A stretch of 9,296 nt of DNA from Acidiphilium sp. CAG:727 (lineage in GTDB: Bacteria; Bacillota; Clostridia; Christensenellales; Borkfalkiaceae): NCBI GenBank assembly GCA_000437515.1, contig FR898467.1, positions 20,772-30,067 on the forward strand, in the 5' to 3' direction. Positions within the stretch are counted from its first letter, which is position 1. Each line of letters opens with the position of its first letter. This document shows, piece by piece, positions 1 through 5,759 of the stretch. The notes under the pieces are model-generated. The model made no database searches, had not been told where the DNA came from, and saw only the letters and a list, made by a program, of their open reading frames with translations. The position numbers and the translations under genes are program-made.

Positions 1-136
1 GTACGTAAAAAACAAGATAATCGCCTTATATCCCGACTTAAACGTAACGATATTGCCGCTCGGACCGATCATAGTGTCGCATAGCGGACCGGGAACTCTC
101 GCCCTTTTCTTTACGGCGGATTCCCGCATGGAATAA
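1..136 (+). CDS. DegV family fatty-acid-binding protein, C-terminal fragment
   Basis: Only the last 44 codons are inside the window, reading from base 2 to a TAA at 134-136; the gene begins to the left. The visible peptide contains the segment LPLGPIIVSHSGPGTLALFF, which matches the C-terminal signature of DegV proteins, where a strand is followed by a (T/S)H(T/S)GPG(A/T)L-type turn and a final hydrophobic strand. DegV proteins are cytoplasmic two-domain proteins that bind a fatty acid; in Firmicutes the related FakB proteins present it to the kinase FakA for phosphorylation. Whether this copy is a FakB-type subunit cannot be judged without the N-terminal domain. A strong hairpin lies 29 bases after the stop. 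The call rests on one short but distinctive motif. Confidence 0.8.
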   Translation, partial: YVKNKIIALYPDLNVTILPLGPIIVSHSGPGTLALFFTADSRME

Positions 137-165
137 TAAGCGCGCACGTACATTTTCACATAAAG

Positions 166-221
166 AGAGCGGGCGGAAGCAAAATTTTTGCTTCCGCCCG
201 CTCTGCCTATATAAATTTTTT
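166..221 (+). terminator. Strong intrinsic-type terminator hairpin after the degV-like gene
   Basis: Bases 166-180 (AGAGCGGGCGGAAGC) are exactly complementary to 190-204. The stem is 15 bp, can be extended by A-T pairs, and closes on an AAAATTTTT centre. A run of seven T lies at 215-221, about ten bases past the stem on the plus strand. On the minus strand only a short TTT follows, so the hairpin may end transcripts from both sides, including the sigma/anti-sigma operon. The distance from stem to T-run is longer than usual, so it may work mainly as a stabilising 3' hairpin. Confidence 0.75.
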
Positions 222-275
222 TAGTCGTAAATTTTCCGGCAATTAAATTTTTTAAGTCGTAAATTTTCCGGCAAT
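212..275 (-). repeat. 32-bp tandem duplication across the anti-sigma stop codon
   Basis: On the minus strand, bases 275-244 and 243-212 are two adjacent 32-base copies. They share the 21 bases at 275-255 and 243-223 exactly and differ at one position, base 254 versus 222. That position is the first base of the stop codon: copy one reads TAA and ends the protein, while copy two reads AAA at the same place. The second copy therefore lies untranslated directly after the stop. It looks like a recent slippage duplication of the 3' end of the gene. Confidence 0.9.
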
Positions 276-992
276 ATAAGTAAGCACCGCCGTTTTGTCA
301 TCCGATTTTATAAATTTAAGGTTATAGCCATACTCCGAATGAACGAAATAATAAGAATCCCCGCCTTCCGAGCCGTAATAGAAAACGATATTTTCTATCT
401 TCGTCGATTTCGGCGCATTTTTGTATTCTTCGAGTTTCTTCACCTTTACACGCGGAAGTTCGACGTAAATCTCGAATTCCGTATCTGCGATTTCTTCATT
501 TCCGGTTATATTGACTTTGACGTAATACGCGACGATGTCTCCTTTCTTATAACCCGCTTCGGAATTTTTTAATTTGTACTCGTCGTACCTCTCAACGTAT
601 TCACTTTCGATAAAGGGCAAAAAATCTTTATATTCGTAATTCGTCGACGTTACGTTGTCTTCTGTTATTTCGACGGTTTTCAGCGCGGAAGACGAAAAGC
701 ATGCCCCGCCGCCCCTTTTGTTCGCGACGTGATAGCAAACGATTGCAAACGCAATAAGAAACAACGCCACGGCGACCGTAATCAAAGTCTTTTTTCGATT
801 ATTCAAGCCTGCGTCCGATCCGGCGAACGAACCGCCTGCCGTTTCGACTGCCGCTACCGTCGCTTTTTCGGCGACCCGCGTTTTATTCATATATTCTTTG
901 GCTTTGTTCGTCGCGCTTATATCGGGCGATTTTTCTTCGCTCGTATACGCCGAAAAAAGTTCGCTTAATTTTTCGTCCTTACCGTTTTTCAT
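252..992 (-). CDS. Probable single-pass membrane anti-sigma factor (no recognised family)
   Basis: This 246-residue protein starts with ATG at 992-990, six bases after a GAGAGG Shine-Dalgarno site at 1004-999 that lies inside the end of the sigma gene. Only three bases separate the two genes, so they are almost certainly co-translated. The N-terminal part (about 1-66) is charged and hydrophilic, one strong transmembrane helix spans about 69-90, and a roughly 155-residue C-terminal part rich in Tyr, Glu and Lys would face outside. That layout, directly behind an ECF-type sigma gene, is typical of anti-sigma factors: a cytoplasmic segment holds the sigma factor and an external domain senses a signal. 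No zinc-binding HxxxCxxC motif is present, so it is not a ZAS-type anti-sigma. The function is inferred from context and topology; it could also be another sigma-linked membrane protein. The C-terminus ends in GKFTT, inside a tandem duplication. Confidence 0.65.
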   Translation of the reverse strand: MKNGKDEKLSELFSAYTSEEKSPDISATNKAKEYMNKTRVAEKATVAAVETAGGSFAGSDAGLNNRKKTLITVAVALFLIAFAIVCYHVANKRGGGACFSSSALKTVEITEDNVTSTNYEYKDFLPFIESEYVERYDEYKLKNSEAGYKKGDIVAYYVKVNITGNEEIADTEFEIYVELPRVKVKKLEEYKNAPKSTKIENIVFYYGSEGGDSYYFVHSEYGYNLKFIKSDDKTAVLTYIAGKFTT

Positions 993-995
993 ATT

Positions 996-1571
996 TTACC
1001 TCTCACCGTTATAACAACCGTTCGCGCCGTTTTGTCCACAGAGCCGACTTTTCATAAATTCTTCGGCTTCGGCGATCTTCTTCGCAACGTAAGATTTCGA
1101 CATGCCCACCTCTTTCGCGATTTCGCGCACCGTCATATCGAGAAAATATTTAAGATATATCATCTGCTTCACGATGGGCGGAGCAAGCAAATCCATAAGC
1201 GTTTCGACGAGTATTTTCGTTGTGGATTTTTCTTCTTCGTCGTCACCCGAAGCCAACGCGTAAAATTCATCTATATCTTCCGTTTTCTTATTCTTTTCGG
1301 CTTTGAGCGTATTCAGAGCCGTATTTCTTACTATTTTAAGCGCCCAGGCGCACGGGTTTGTTCCCTTTTTATATTTGTTTGCGCTCTTTACTATTTTAAG
1401 GAAACTATCCTGAACGACGTCTTCCGCGACGAATTTATCCCCGACCACTCCGCGCGCGACCGCGAGCATGTTTTTACCTAAGACGTCGTACAGCATATCC
1501 ACACCGGCGTCTTTACCCTCCCTTATCAAAGACAGAGCGTATTCGGTTTTTTCGTAAATTTCGCGGTTCAA
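996..1571 (-). CDS. ECF-type RNA polymerase sigma-70 family factor
   Basis: The 191-residue protein has the two-domain layout of extracytoplasmic-function sigma factors. Region 2 covers about 21-90 and includes AEDVVQDSFLKI (49-60), the core-binding helix typical of the family, followed by CAWALKIVRNTALNTLK (74-90), which corresponds to the promoter-melting and -10 recognition part. A charged linker (91-120) leads to region 4 (about 121-178) with a helix-turn-helix around MTVREIAKEVGMSKSYVAKKI (146-166), which reads -35 elements. The start is TTG at 1571-1569, chosen because a GAAGGA site lies nine bases upstream and no in-frame ATG fits better. It heads an operon with the membrane protein at 252-992, its likely antagonist. 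Transcription would come from the near-consensus promoter at 1605-1633, suggesting basal housekeeping expression with activity set by the anti-sigma. Its regulon cannot be read from this window. Confidence 0.93.
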   Translation of the reverse strand: MNREIYEKTEYALSLIREGKDAGVDMLYDVLGKNMLAVARGVVGDKFVAEDVVQDSFLKIVKSANKYKKGTNPCAWALKIVRNTALNTLKAEKNKKTEDIDEFYALASGDDEEEKSTTKILVETLMDLLAPPIVKQMIYLKYFLDMTVREIAKEVGMSKSYVAKKIAEAEEFMKSRLCGQNGANGCYNGER

Positions 1572-1580
1572 AATCGTTCG

Positions 1581-1586
1581 TCCTTC
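1581..1586 (-). promoter_or_regulatory. Shine-Dalgarno site fixing the TTG start of the sigma gene
   Basis: The minus strand reads GAAGGA here, nine bases before the TTG at 1571-1569. This is the main support for using a TTG start for the sigma factor. Confidence 0.75.
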
Positions 1587-1604
1587 GTAAAATCGTTTAA
1601 TTTC

Positions 1605-1633
1605 ATTATAACCGAACGAATTTTTTTTGTAAA
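1605..1633 (-). promoter_or_regulatory. Near-consensus sigma-A promoter for the sigma/anti-sigma operon
   Basis: On the minus strand TTTACA (1633-1628, five of six bases matching TTGACA) is followed after exactly 17 bases by a perfect TATAAT (1610-1605). The spacer begins with an A-run, which often favours promoter strength. It lies about 35 bases before the TTG start. No second, sigma-specific promoter was recognised, although an ECF autoregulatory site could escape inspection by eye. Confidence 0.8.
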
Positions 1634-1715
1634 GCGAAAAATTTTATATTTCGCGGACAAAAGCCGAAAAGCGATTGTTGTATAAGTAAATAACTCGTTA
1701 CGGAGGCAATCGCAA

Positions 1716-3296
1716 ATGAAAAAGAAACCCGTTTTATACGTCGTTATCCTTTGCCTGTGGGCATGCTGCCTGGGCGTTCTATGGTTTGCTTACGCGAAAA
1801 TCGTCGCGGGGCTTCACGGATACACGGTAACGACAAAAATACTTATAATCGTTTTACTGACGATAAACACCGTCGCGCTGTCCGCGCTCTGGCTCGGAAG
1901 CGTAAAAGATCTGACGTTTTCGGTCGCGTATGCGGTTTTACGCAAAAAATTAGAAAAACGCTACGCCGAGATAGAAGAAGTTACGGCAGACAACGAAACC
2001 GCGCCGAGATTTTTGCTTTTATATTGCACCTGCAACGACTTCAACGCCGCAGCCCTTTCGGCGTGCAGAAAGCAGGATTATCCGAACTTTACGACAATAA
2101 TTTTAGACGACAGTTCAAAACCCGGGTATATAAACGAAATAAACCGTTACGCCGCCCTTCGCGAAGGCGTAGAGGTCGTACGACGTGAAAACCACGTCGG
2201 TTACAAGGCAGGCAATCTCAACAATTACCTTGCCGATAAGACGGACTACGACTATTTCGTCGTTCTGGACAGCGACGAAATCATTCCGAAAAACTATATA
2301 CGCAAAGTTCTTAAATATTTTGCTTACGATAAAAATTGCGGAGCGGTTCAGGCAAGGCACGAGGCGCAGAAAGGCAACAACGTCTTTCAACGGCTTATGG
2401 GGCTTTGCGTAGGCAGTAACGGCAAAACCGTACAGGTAATTAAAAACTTTTACGGCGCGAACGCGCTTATCGGGCACGGCATGACCGTAAGCCGCGAATG
2501 TTACGAAAAAACGGGCGGTTTCCCGCTCGTCGTCGCGGAAGACATCTCGTTTGCGGTGGATATAAAAAACGCGGGACTGAACGTAATATACGCCCCGGAT
2601 ATACTTTGTTACGAGGAATTCCCCGTCAATTACGTTTCGCTTAAAAAGCGGCAATGCAAGTGGACTCAGGGAAACCTCGAATACATGAAAAAATACAACC
2701 GCGAAATCAAAGAAAGCAAAATGACGTGGTACGAAAAACTCGACCTTAAACTCTCGCATTACAGTCTGCCGATCGTGCCGATACTGAGTTTTCTCCTTGC
2801 CGTATGCACGATTTGTTTAGGTGTTCTCGGATACCCCGTTATTCGCTACTCGCTTATCGTATACGCAGTAATGATACTTTTCTTATGTTCGCCTATGATA
2901 CCCGATTTTTTCGTGTACAACAAGAACAGAAACGCGTTTTTGCTTCTTCCTTACTTTATAATAAACGTGGCGACTTACGCGTCGCTCGCGCCGATGATGC
3001 TGAAAACCGTACTGCTCGGCGTTTTCGGCAAAAAGGCGACGTTTATAGTAACGCCGAAAGAGTCGGAAAATTTCAGCGTTTTCGAAGCAATAAAATATAC
3101 TTTCGATTCGCTCGTTTTCGCTATAACACTCGGAGCGTTATCGCTTATCGCGTGCGGAAGTTTACTGCCGGTAATCTTCGTAATCGCGGGGTGTTTCGCT
3201 TCGCCGTTTATAGTAGCGTTGTCGAATATATCGTTAGCACCGAAAAAAGACGGCTGCCAAGCGGCAACCGTCCGGGAAAGAAAATTCGAGGGTTAA
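1716..3296 (+). CDS. Membrane-bound family 2 glycosyltransferase (processive type)
   Basis: The 526-residue protein starts with ATG nine bases after a GGAGG site at 1702-1706. Two hydrophobic helices (about 6-27 and 41-60) precede a cytosolic GT-A domain (about 95-330), and about four or five membrane segments fill 351-505. Catalytic landmarks of GT2 enzymes are in order: DD at 131-132 in IILDDSS for nucleotide binding, a DSD metal-binding motif at 185-187, ED at 275-276 as the likely catalytic base region, and RQCKW at 312-316 where processive synthases carry Q/RxxRW. The architecture matches cellulose-synthase-like or other polysaccharide synthases that polymerise a sugar nucleotide and pass the chain through the membrane. 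No PilZ domain is visible. Substrate and product are unknown. The gene is divergent from the sigma operon and its stop overlaps that of the convergent phosphatase gene. The Lys in place of Arg in RQCKW is conservative. Confidence 0.9.
   Translation: MKKKPVLYVVILCLWACCLGVLWFAYAKIVAGLHGYTVTTKILIIVLLTINTVALSALWLGSVKDLTFSVAYAVLRKKLEKRYAEIEEVTADNETAPRFLLLYCTCNDFNAAALSACRKQDYPNFTTIILDDSSKPGYINEINRYAALREGVEVVRRENHVGYKAGNLNNYLADKTDYDYFVVLDSDEIIPKNYIRKVLKYFAYDKNCGAVQARHEAQKGNNVFQRLMGLCVGSNGKTVQVIKNFYGANALIGHGMTVSRECYEKTGGFPLVVAEDISFAVDIKNAGLNVIYAPDILCYEEFPVNYVSLKKRQCKWTQGNLEYMKKYNREIKESKMTWYEKLDLKLSHYSLPIVPILSFLLAVCTICLGVLGYPVIRYSLIVYAVMILFLCSPMIPDFFVYNKNRNAFLLLPYFIINVATYASLAPMMLKTVLLGVFGKKATFIVTPKESENFSVFEAIKYTFDSLVFAITLGALSLIACGSLLPVIFVIAGCFASPFIVALSNISLAPKKDGCQAATVRERKFEG
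3243..3272 (-). terminator. Intrinsic terminator of the ppx gene, inside the glycosyltransferase coding sequence
   Basis: Read on the minus strand, GACGGTTGCC (3272-3263) pairs with GGCAGCCGTC (3258-3249) around a GCTT loop. This gives a ten-pair stem that includes one U-G wobble, followed at once by six T (3248-3243). It begins 20 bases after the stop of the phosphatase gene. On the plus strand the wobble becomes a C-A mismatch and no T-run follows, so the element points to the minus strand only. The same bases encode part of the last 20 residues of the glycosyltransferase. Confidence 0.88.
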
Positions 3297-4807
3297 AGAA
3301 TTTCGAGGTTTTTGCGGAAAATACGTCTGAAATCGTTGGCGGCGTTGAGCGCGTCTTTAATCTCGAGCGACGCGTCGCCTTCGACTTCGGTTTTCATAAT
3401 GACCGAATCGCCTAAAACGTCGCAGTTAAGCCCCGTTACGCAACCCGACATACTTCTGTCGAGGCTTTCCGCTATGCGGAGCATAACGCCGAGTTTACGG
3501 ATGGCGTCTACGTCTTCTTCGGTTATGAATTCTTTGAATCGTACTATGTCGCTCATCTGGAAATCGTCGTTTTTATGTACCGACGCAACGAGCGAAGCCA
3601 TTACCATTTCGCGATTGGTAAGCCCGTAAATACTCGCGTTCTGAATGATATACGCGGTATGTTTTTCGTAATCGTAATACTTGATCGCCGCGCCCGAATC
3701 GTGCAACGTCGCCACTACTTTAAGTATTTTCAGATACTGACGGGGGAATTTATGCAAAACCCTCAATTGTTTGAAAAGTTGTACCGAAAGGTTGACGACG
3801 TGATCGACGTGCTTCGGATTGCAGTTATAAAATTTTACGAGGGTCTGCAAACTGTACGTCAGAACGTCGCTTATCGGTTTTTCTACGGTGATCGGCATAG
3901 CGTAGTTGAACATTATTCCTTCGCGAAGACCGCAACCCGAAATTGCTATCTGCTCGAACCCTACGTATTTTACGAACGCCGAAATAGCCGCAAGAGCGCT
4001 CGGAAGAATATCCGCGCGTTCGGAAGAAATACCCTTGATTCTCTTTTTCTTATCGAGATCGAGTACTTTAATCATATTGTAAACGTCGTCGAATTCGTTT
4101 ACCGAAATACGATAGTTGTGAACGTTGTTGAGAGGGCTTCTCTTCATGAGTTTGCAGAGTTTGCAAAGGCTTCTGAAAGAGCCGCCGACGCCGATAAGTT
4201 GGGTTTCGGGATCGAGTTCTTTAAGCCATTCGATACGCTTCAACTGTTCCACGAAAAACTCTTCTACCTTCGCCGCCTGCTCTTCGGGGCGAAGCCCGTC
4301 CTGCGCGAAGAGTTCGGTAAGCGTAACCGCCCCGAAAGGCAGAGTTTCGTAATTCAGAAGATTTTTTCTGACGTATCTTACTATTTTCGTACTGCCGCCG
4401 CCTATTTCGAGAATAACGCCTTTGGGTACGTCCATAGTGTTGATAACTCCGCGATAGACGTAAATCGCCTCTTCTTCGGCGGTTAAAACCCTGAACTTGA
4501 TTCCGCAGGTCGTCGCCACTTCGTCAAGAAAACTGCGCTGATTTTTCGCGCGTCTTACCGCCGCCGTAGCGACCGCTATAATCTTTTCTATGCCGTAGGC
4601 GTCGCAGAGTTTACGGAACATTTTAAGCGTGCGCATAGTTTCGGCTATGCGTTGGGGTTTCAGAAACCCGTCGCGTTCCATATCTTTACCGAGCCTTACG
4701 CTCTCTTTAATCTGATCCACCACTATAAAATGCCCGTCGCCGAGCATTTCTACGATAACTAATCTTGCGTTGTTCGATCCGAGATCGATAATACCGATTT
4801 TCTCCAC
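3293..4807 (-). CDS. ppx: Ppx/GppA family phosphatase (exopolyphosphatase or pppGpp phosphohydrolase)
   Basis: The 504-residue protein has the ASKHA-fold signatures of the family: IDLGSNNARLVI near the N-terminus (7-18), the acidic run EEE at 111-113 that should hold the catalytic glutamate, and EIGGGSTKIV (134-143), the second phosphate-binding loop. From about 315 a C-terminal HD-like helical domain follows, with LHDSG (368-372), H383 and SVHKNDD (409-415). The length of about 500 matches the long, HD-bearing members such as E. coli Ppx and GppA. These enzymes release phosphate from the end of polyphosphate or convert pppGpp to ppGpp; sequence alone does not separate the two. The start is GTG at 4807-4805, set by an AGAGG site six bases upstream. 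A promoter lies at 4916-4944 and a terminator follows the stop. No polyphosphate kinase gene is nearby. Confidence 0.92.
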   Translation of the reverse strand: MEKIGIIDLGSNNARLVIVEMLGDGHFIVVDQIKESVRLGKDMERDGFLKPQRIAETMRTLKMFRKLCDAYGIEKIIAVATAAVRRAKNQRSFLDEVATTCGIKFRVLTAEEEAIYVYRGVINTMDVPKGVILEIGGGSTKIVRYVRKNLLNYETLPFGAVTLTELFAQDGLRPEEQAAKVEEFFVEQLKRIEWLKELDPETQLIGVGGSFRSLCKLCKLMKRSPLNNVHNYRISVNEFDDVYNMIKVLDLDKKKRIKGISSERADILPSALAAISAFVKYVGFEQIAISGCGLREGIMFNYAMPITVEKPISDVLTYSLQTLVKFYNCNPKHVDHVVNLSVQLFKQLRVLHKFPRQYLKILKVVATLHDSGAAIKYYDYEKHTAYIIQNASIYGLTNREMVMASLVASVHKNDDFQMSDIVRFKEFITEEDVDAIRKLGVMLRIAESLDRSMSGCVTGLNCDVLGDSVIMKTEVEGDASLEIKDALNAANDFRRIFRKNLEIL

Positions 4808-4813
4808 GGAATA

Positions 4814-4818
4814 CCTCT
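4814..4818 (-). promoter_or_regulatory. Shine-Dalgarno site fixing the GTG start of ppx
   Basis: The minus strand reads AGAGG, six bases before the GTG at 4807-4805. The encoded MEKIGIIDLGSN begins exactly where the family usually begins, which agrees with this start. Confidence 0.8.
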
Positions 4819-4915
4819 TTACAAAATAATTTGCCGTCGGCTGCGACGCCCTTGCTTCCGACGCCGTAATACACGCCGCGACGACAATAATTCAATACTT
4901 ATTTTATTCGCGTAG

Positions 4916-4944
4916 ATAATATCACACAAGTCGATATTTTGCAA
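4916..4944 (-). promoter_or_regulatory. Probable sigma-A promoter of ppx
   Basis: On the minus strand TTGCAA (4944-4939) and TATTAT (4921-4916) are separated by exactly 17 bases; they match the consensus at four and five of six positions. The leader to the GTG start would be about 100 bases and contains a GC-rich hairpin possibility around 4829-4861 (GGCGTCGG facing CCGACGGC). The -35 hexamer lies within the left arm of an inverted repeat. Confidence 0.6.
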
Positions 4945-4973
4945 TACTCTTTTTTCACCTTTGTGCAAAATAT
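4934..4973. repeat. 10-bp perfect inverted repeat overlapping the ppx -35 box
   Basis: ATATTTTGCA at 4934-4943 is the exact reverse complement of TGCAAAATAT at 4964-4973, with 20 bases between the arms. The left arm covers most of the -35 hexamer of the proposed ppx promoter. The right arm ends immediately beside the TGA (4976-4974) of the upstream TSUP gene. It could be a regulator binding site with arm centres 30 bases (about three helical turns) apart, or a weak hairpin after the TSUP gene. No T-run follows, so it is not a standard terminator. Confidence 0.5.
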
Positions 4974-5390
4974 TCAAGTTTTCGTGCATTTTGTCGCCGT
5001 TTTTGCCCTCTTTTTATCCAAGTATTGCTCGATTTCGCGCGAAAAGAACTGAAAAACAGACAACACGAGTAAAAAAACGCCGAAAAATCTGCCTAATATT
5101 TTACCGTCGATTTTCGCGGCGGCAAAACTGCCGCCGAGCGATACCAGACACGCGGGAATTATCACCCATAACAGCCCTTCTTTTTTAACGCGTTTATTTT
5201 TTATATGAACGATAAGCGAAACTATCGCCATCGGCGCGAACGCCACGAGATTTACCGCCTGCGCGATTTTTTGTTTCACCCCGAAAAATATGGTGAGAAC
5301 GGGAATAAGCACCGTACCGCCGCCCATACCCATTCCGCCGAGCACGCCCGAAGCGATGCCGGAAGCAATCAACAAGATAATTTTTAACAT
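4974..5390 (-). CDS. Half-length TSUP (TauE/SafE-like) membrane transporter protein, second of a pair
   Basis: The protein is 138 residues from an ATG at 5390-5388, chosen because AGAGGGT lies six bases upstream (5403-5397). A longer reading frame extends up to 5492, but that extension is translated repeat DNA. The sequence has about four hydrophobic segments (1-18, 44-64, 73-92, 99-118) and a glycine-rich turn GVLGGMGMGGGTVLIPVL (15-32), the signature at the start of each TSUP repeat. TSUP proteins move small anions such as sulfite, sulfonates or sulfoacetate. Family members are normally about 250 residues with two such repeats, so this is one repeat unit. It follows a second half-length paralogue at 5760-6128 on the same strand, and the two probably make one transporter as a heterodimer. 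The hydrophilic tail (117-138) is Lys-rich. The substrate is unknown. Confidence 0.85.
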   Translation of the reverse strand: MLKIILLIASGIASGVLGGMGMGGGTVLIPVLTIFFGVKQKIAQAVNLVAFAPMAIVSLIVHIKNKRVKKEGLLWVIIPACLVSLGGSFAAAKIDGKILGRFFGVFLLVLSVFQFFSREIEQYLDKKRAKTATKCTKT

Positions 5391-5396
5391 AGACCG

Positions 5397-5403
5397 ACCC
5401 TCT
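5397..5403 (-). promoter_or_regulatory. Shine-Dalgarno site choosing the start of the second TSUP gene
   Basis: AGAGGGT on the minus strand stands six bases before the ATG at 5390-5388. It shows that the longer frame starting at 5492 is not the true N-terminus. Confidence 0.8.
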
Positions 5404-5419
5404 GATATTGATTTATTTT

Positions 5420-5490
5420 TTGACCTCTTCCGTTTGACCTCTTCCGTCAACTTCGCTACGCTCGTTGCCACCTTCCCCGATAGGGAAGGC
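5420..5490. repeat. Dispersed repeat unit A with 14-bp tandem copy and hairpin end
   Basis: TTGACCTCTTCCGT occurs twice in direct tandem (5420-5433, 5434-5447). It is followed by a segment ending in a hairpin, CCTTCCC (5471-5477) facing GGGAAGG (5483-5489). Its style resembles the clostridial intergenic repeat of the form GGGAAGGTGGCA...GACGG, recognised from memory. The duplicated 14-mer suggests a nested or slipped end. Confidence 0.6.
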
Positions 5491-5502
5491 ATAGACGCAA
5501 GA

Positions 5503-5616
5503 TGTCATTGCGAACGAAGTGAAGCAATCCCGAAGATTGGTGTACGAGCGACTATGCAATCGCTCCGCCGTTTAACAACGGGATTGCCGCGGTCGTTACA
5601 CTCCCTCGCAAAGACA
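5503..5616. repeat. Dispersed palindromic repeat unit B (CHCERSEAI type)
   Basis: The unit is an imperfect inverted repeat. TGTCATTGCG at 5503-5512 faces CGCAAAGACA at 5607-5616 (nine of ten complementary), and GCAATCCCG (5524-5532) faces CGGGATTGC (5579-5587). Translated on the plus strand it gives CHCERSEAIP, a peptide long familiar as a false protein from repeats in Firmicutes, Bacteroidetes and other genomes. It likely folds into a long hairpin if transcribed with the TSUP operon. Confidence 0.8.
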
Positions 5617-5620
5617 ATTT

Positions 5621-5747
5621 TGTTATCCTGAGCAAACCTGCGAAGGATCCCCTGGAAAGGCAAAACCTGCGGACTTGATAGTACAATAACATACGCTCCG
5701 CGGGAAACCACCCTTCCGGGAGATTCTTCACTGCGTTCAGAATGACA
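5621..5747. repeat. Dispersed palindromic repeat unit C (ILNAVKNL type)
   Basis: TGTTATCCTG at 5621-5630 faces CAGAATGACA at 5738-5747 (eight of ten complementary), with GAAGGATCCC (5642-5651) facing GGGAGATTCTTC (5718-5729) further in. Read on the minus strand it gives ILNAVKNL, another well-known spurious repeat peptide. The unit is unlike B in sequence but has the same size and design. Confidence 0.78.
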
Positions 5748-5759
5748 CTTGTCATCGCA

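Larger units (their letters stand above)
5391..5759. other. Gene-free gap between the TSUP genes, filled by dispersed repeats
   Basis: These 369 bases hold no credible gene. Apart from the ribosome binding site of the downstream TSUP gene and about 15 AT-rich bases, they consist of three different palindromic repeat units placed end to end (5420-5490, 5503-5616, 5621-5747). Short open frames on both strands exist here, but their peptides are those known as spurious translations of such repeats. The repeats stop 12 bases before the TGA end of the first TSUP gene. Confidence 0.85.

Noticed and set aside
1681..1686. TATAAG as a -10 box for the glycosyltransferase gene.
   Set aside because: No acceptable -35 hexamer lies 16-18 bases upstream. 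A promoter must exist nearby, but this one is not supported.
2115..2759. A 214-codon minus-strand frame inside the glycosyltransferase gene.
   Set aside because: It is a shadow of the glycosyltransferase, whose catalytic motifs are clear on the plus strand over the same bases.
3575..4486. A 303-codon plus-strand frame inside the ppx gene.
   Set aside because: The minus strand carries a full Ppx/GppA protein here. The plus frame has an Arg- and Phe-rich composition typical of antisense translation.
4707..4895. A 62-codon minus-strand frame over the ppx start.
   Set aside because: It overlaps the ppx N-terminus in another frame, has no ribosome site and is Arg- and Tyr-rich without a motif.
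5391..5492. A 34-residue N-terminal extension of the second TSUP protein.
   Set aside because: The extra residues are translated repeat unit A, and a good ribosome site directs the internal ATG at 5390.
5505..5755. Short frames on both strands between the TSUP genes.
   Set aside because: They give CHCERSEAIP and ILNAVKNL peptides, typical of false genes from dispersed repeats.
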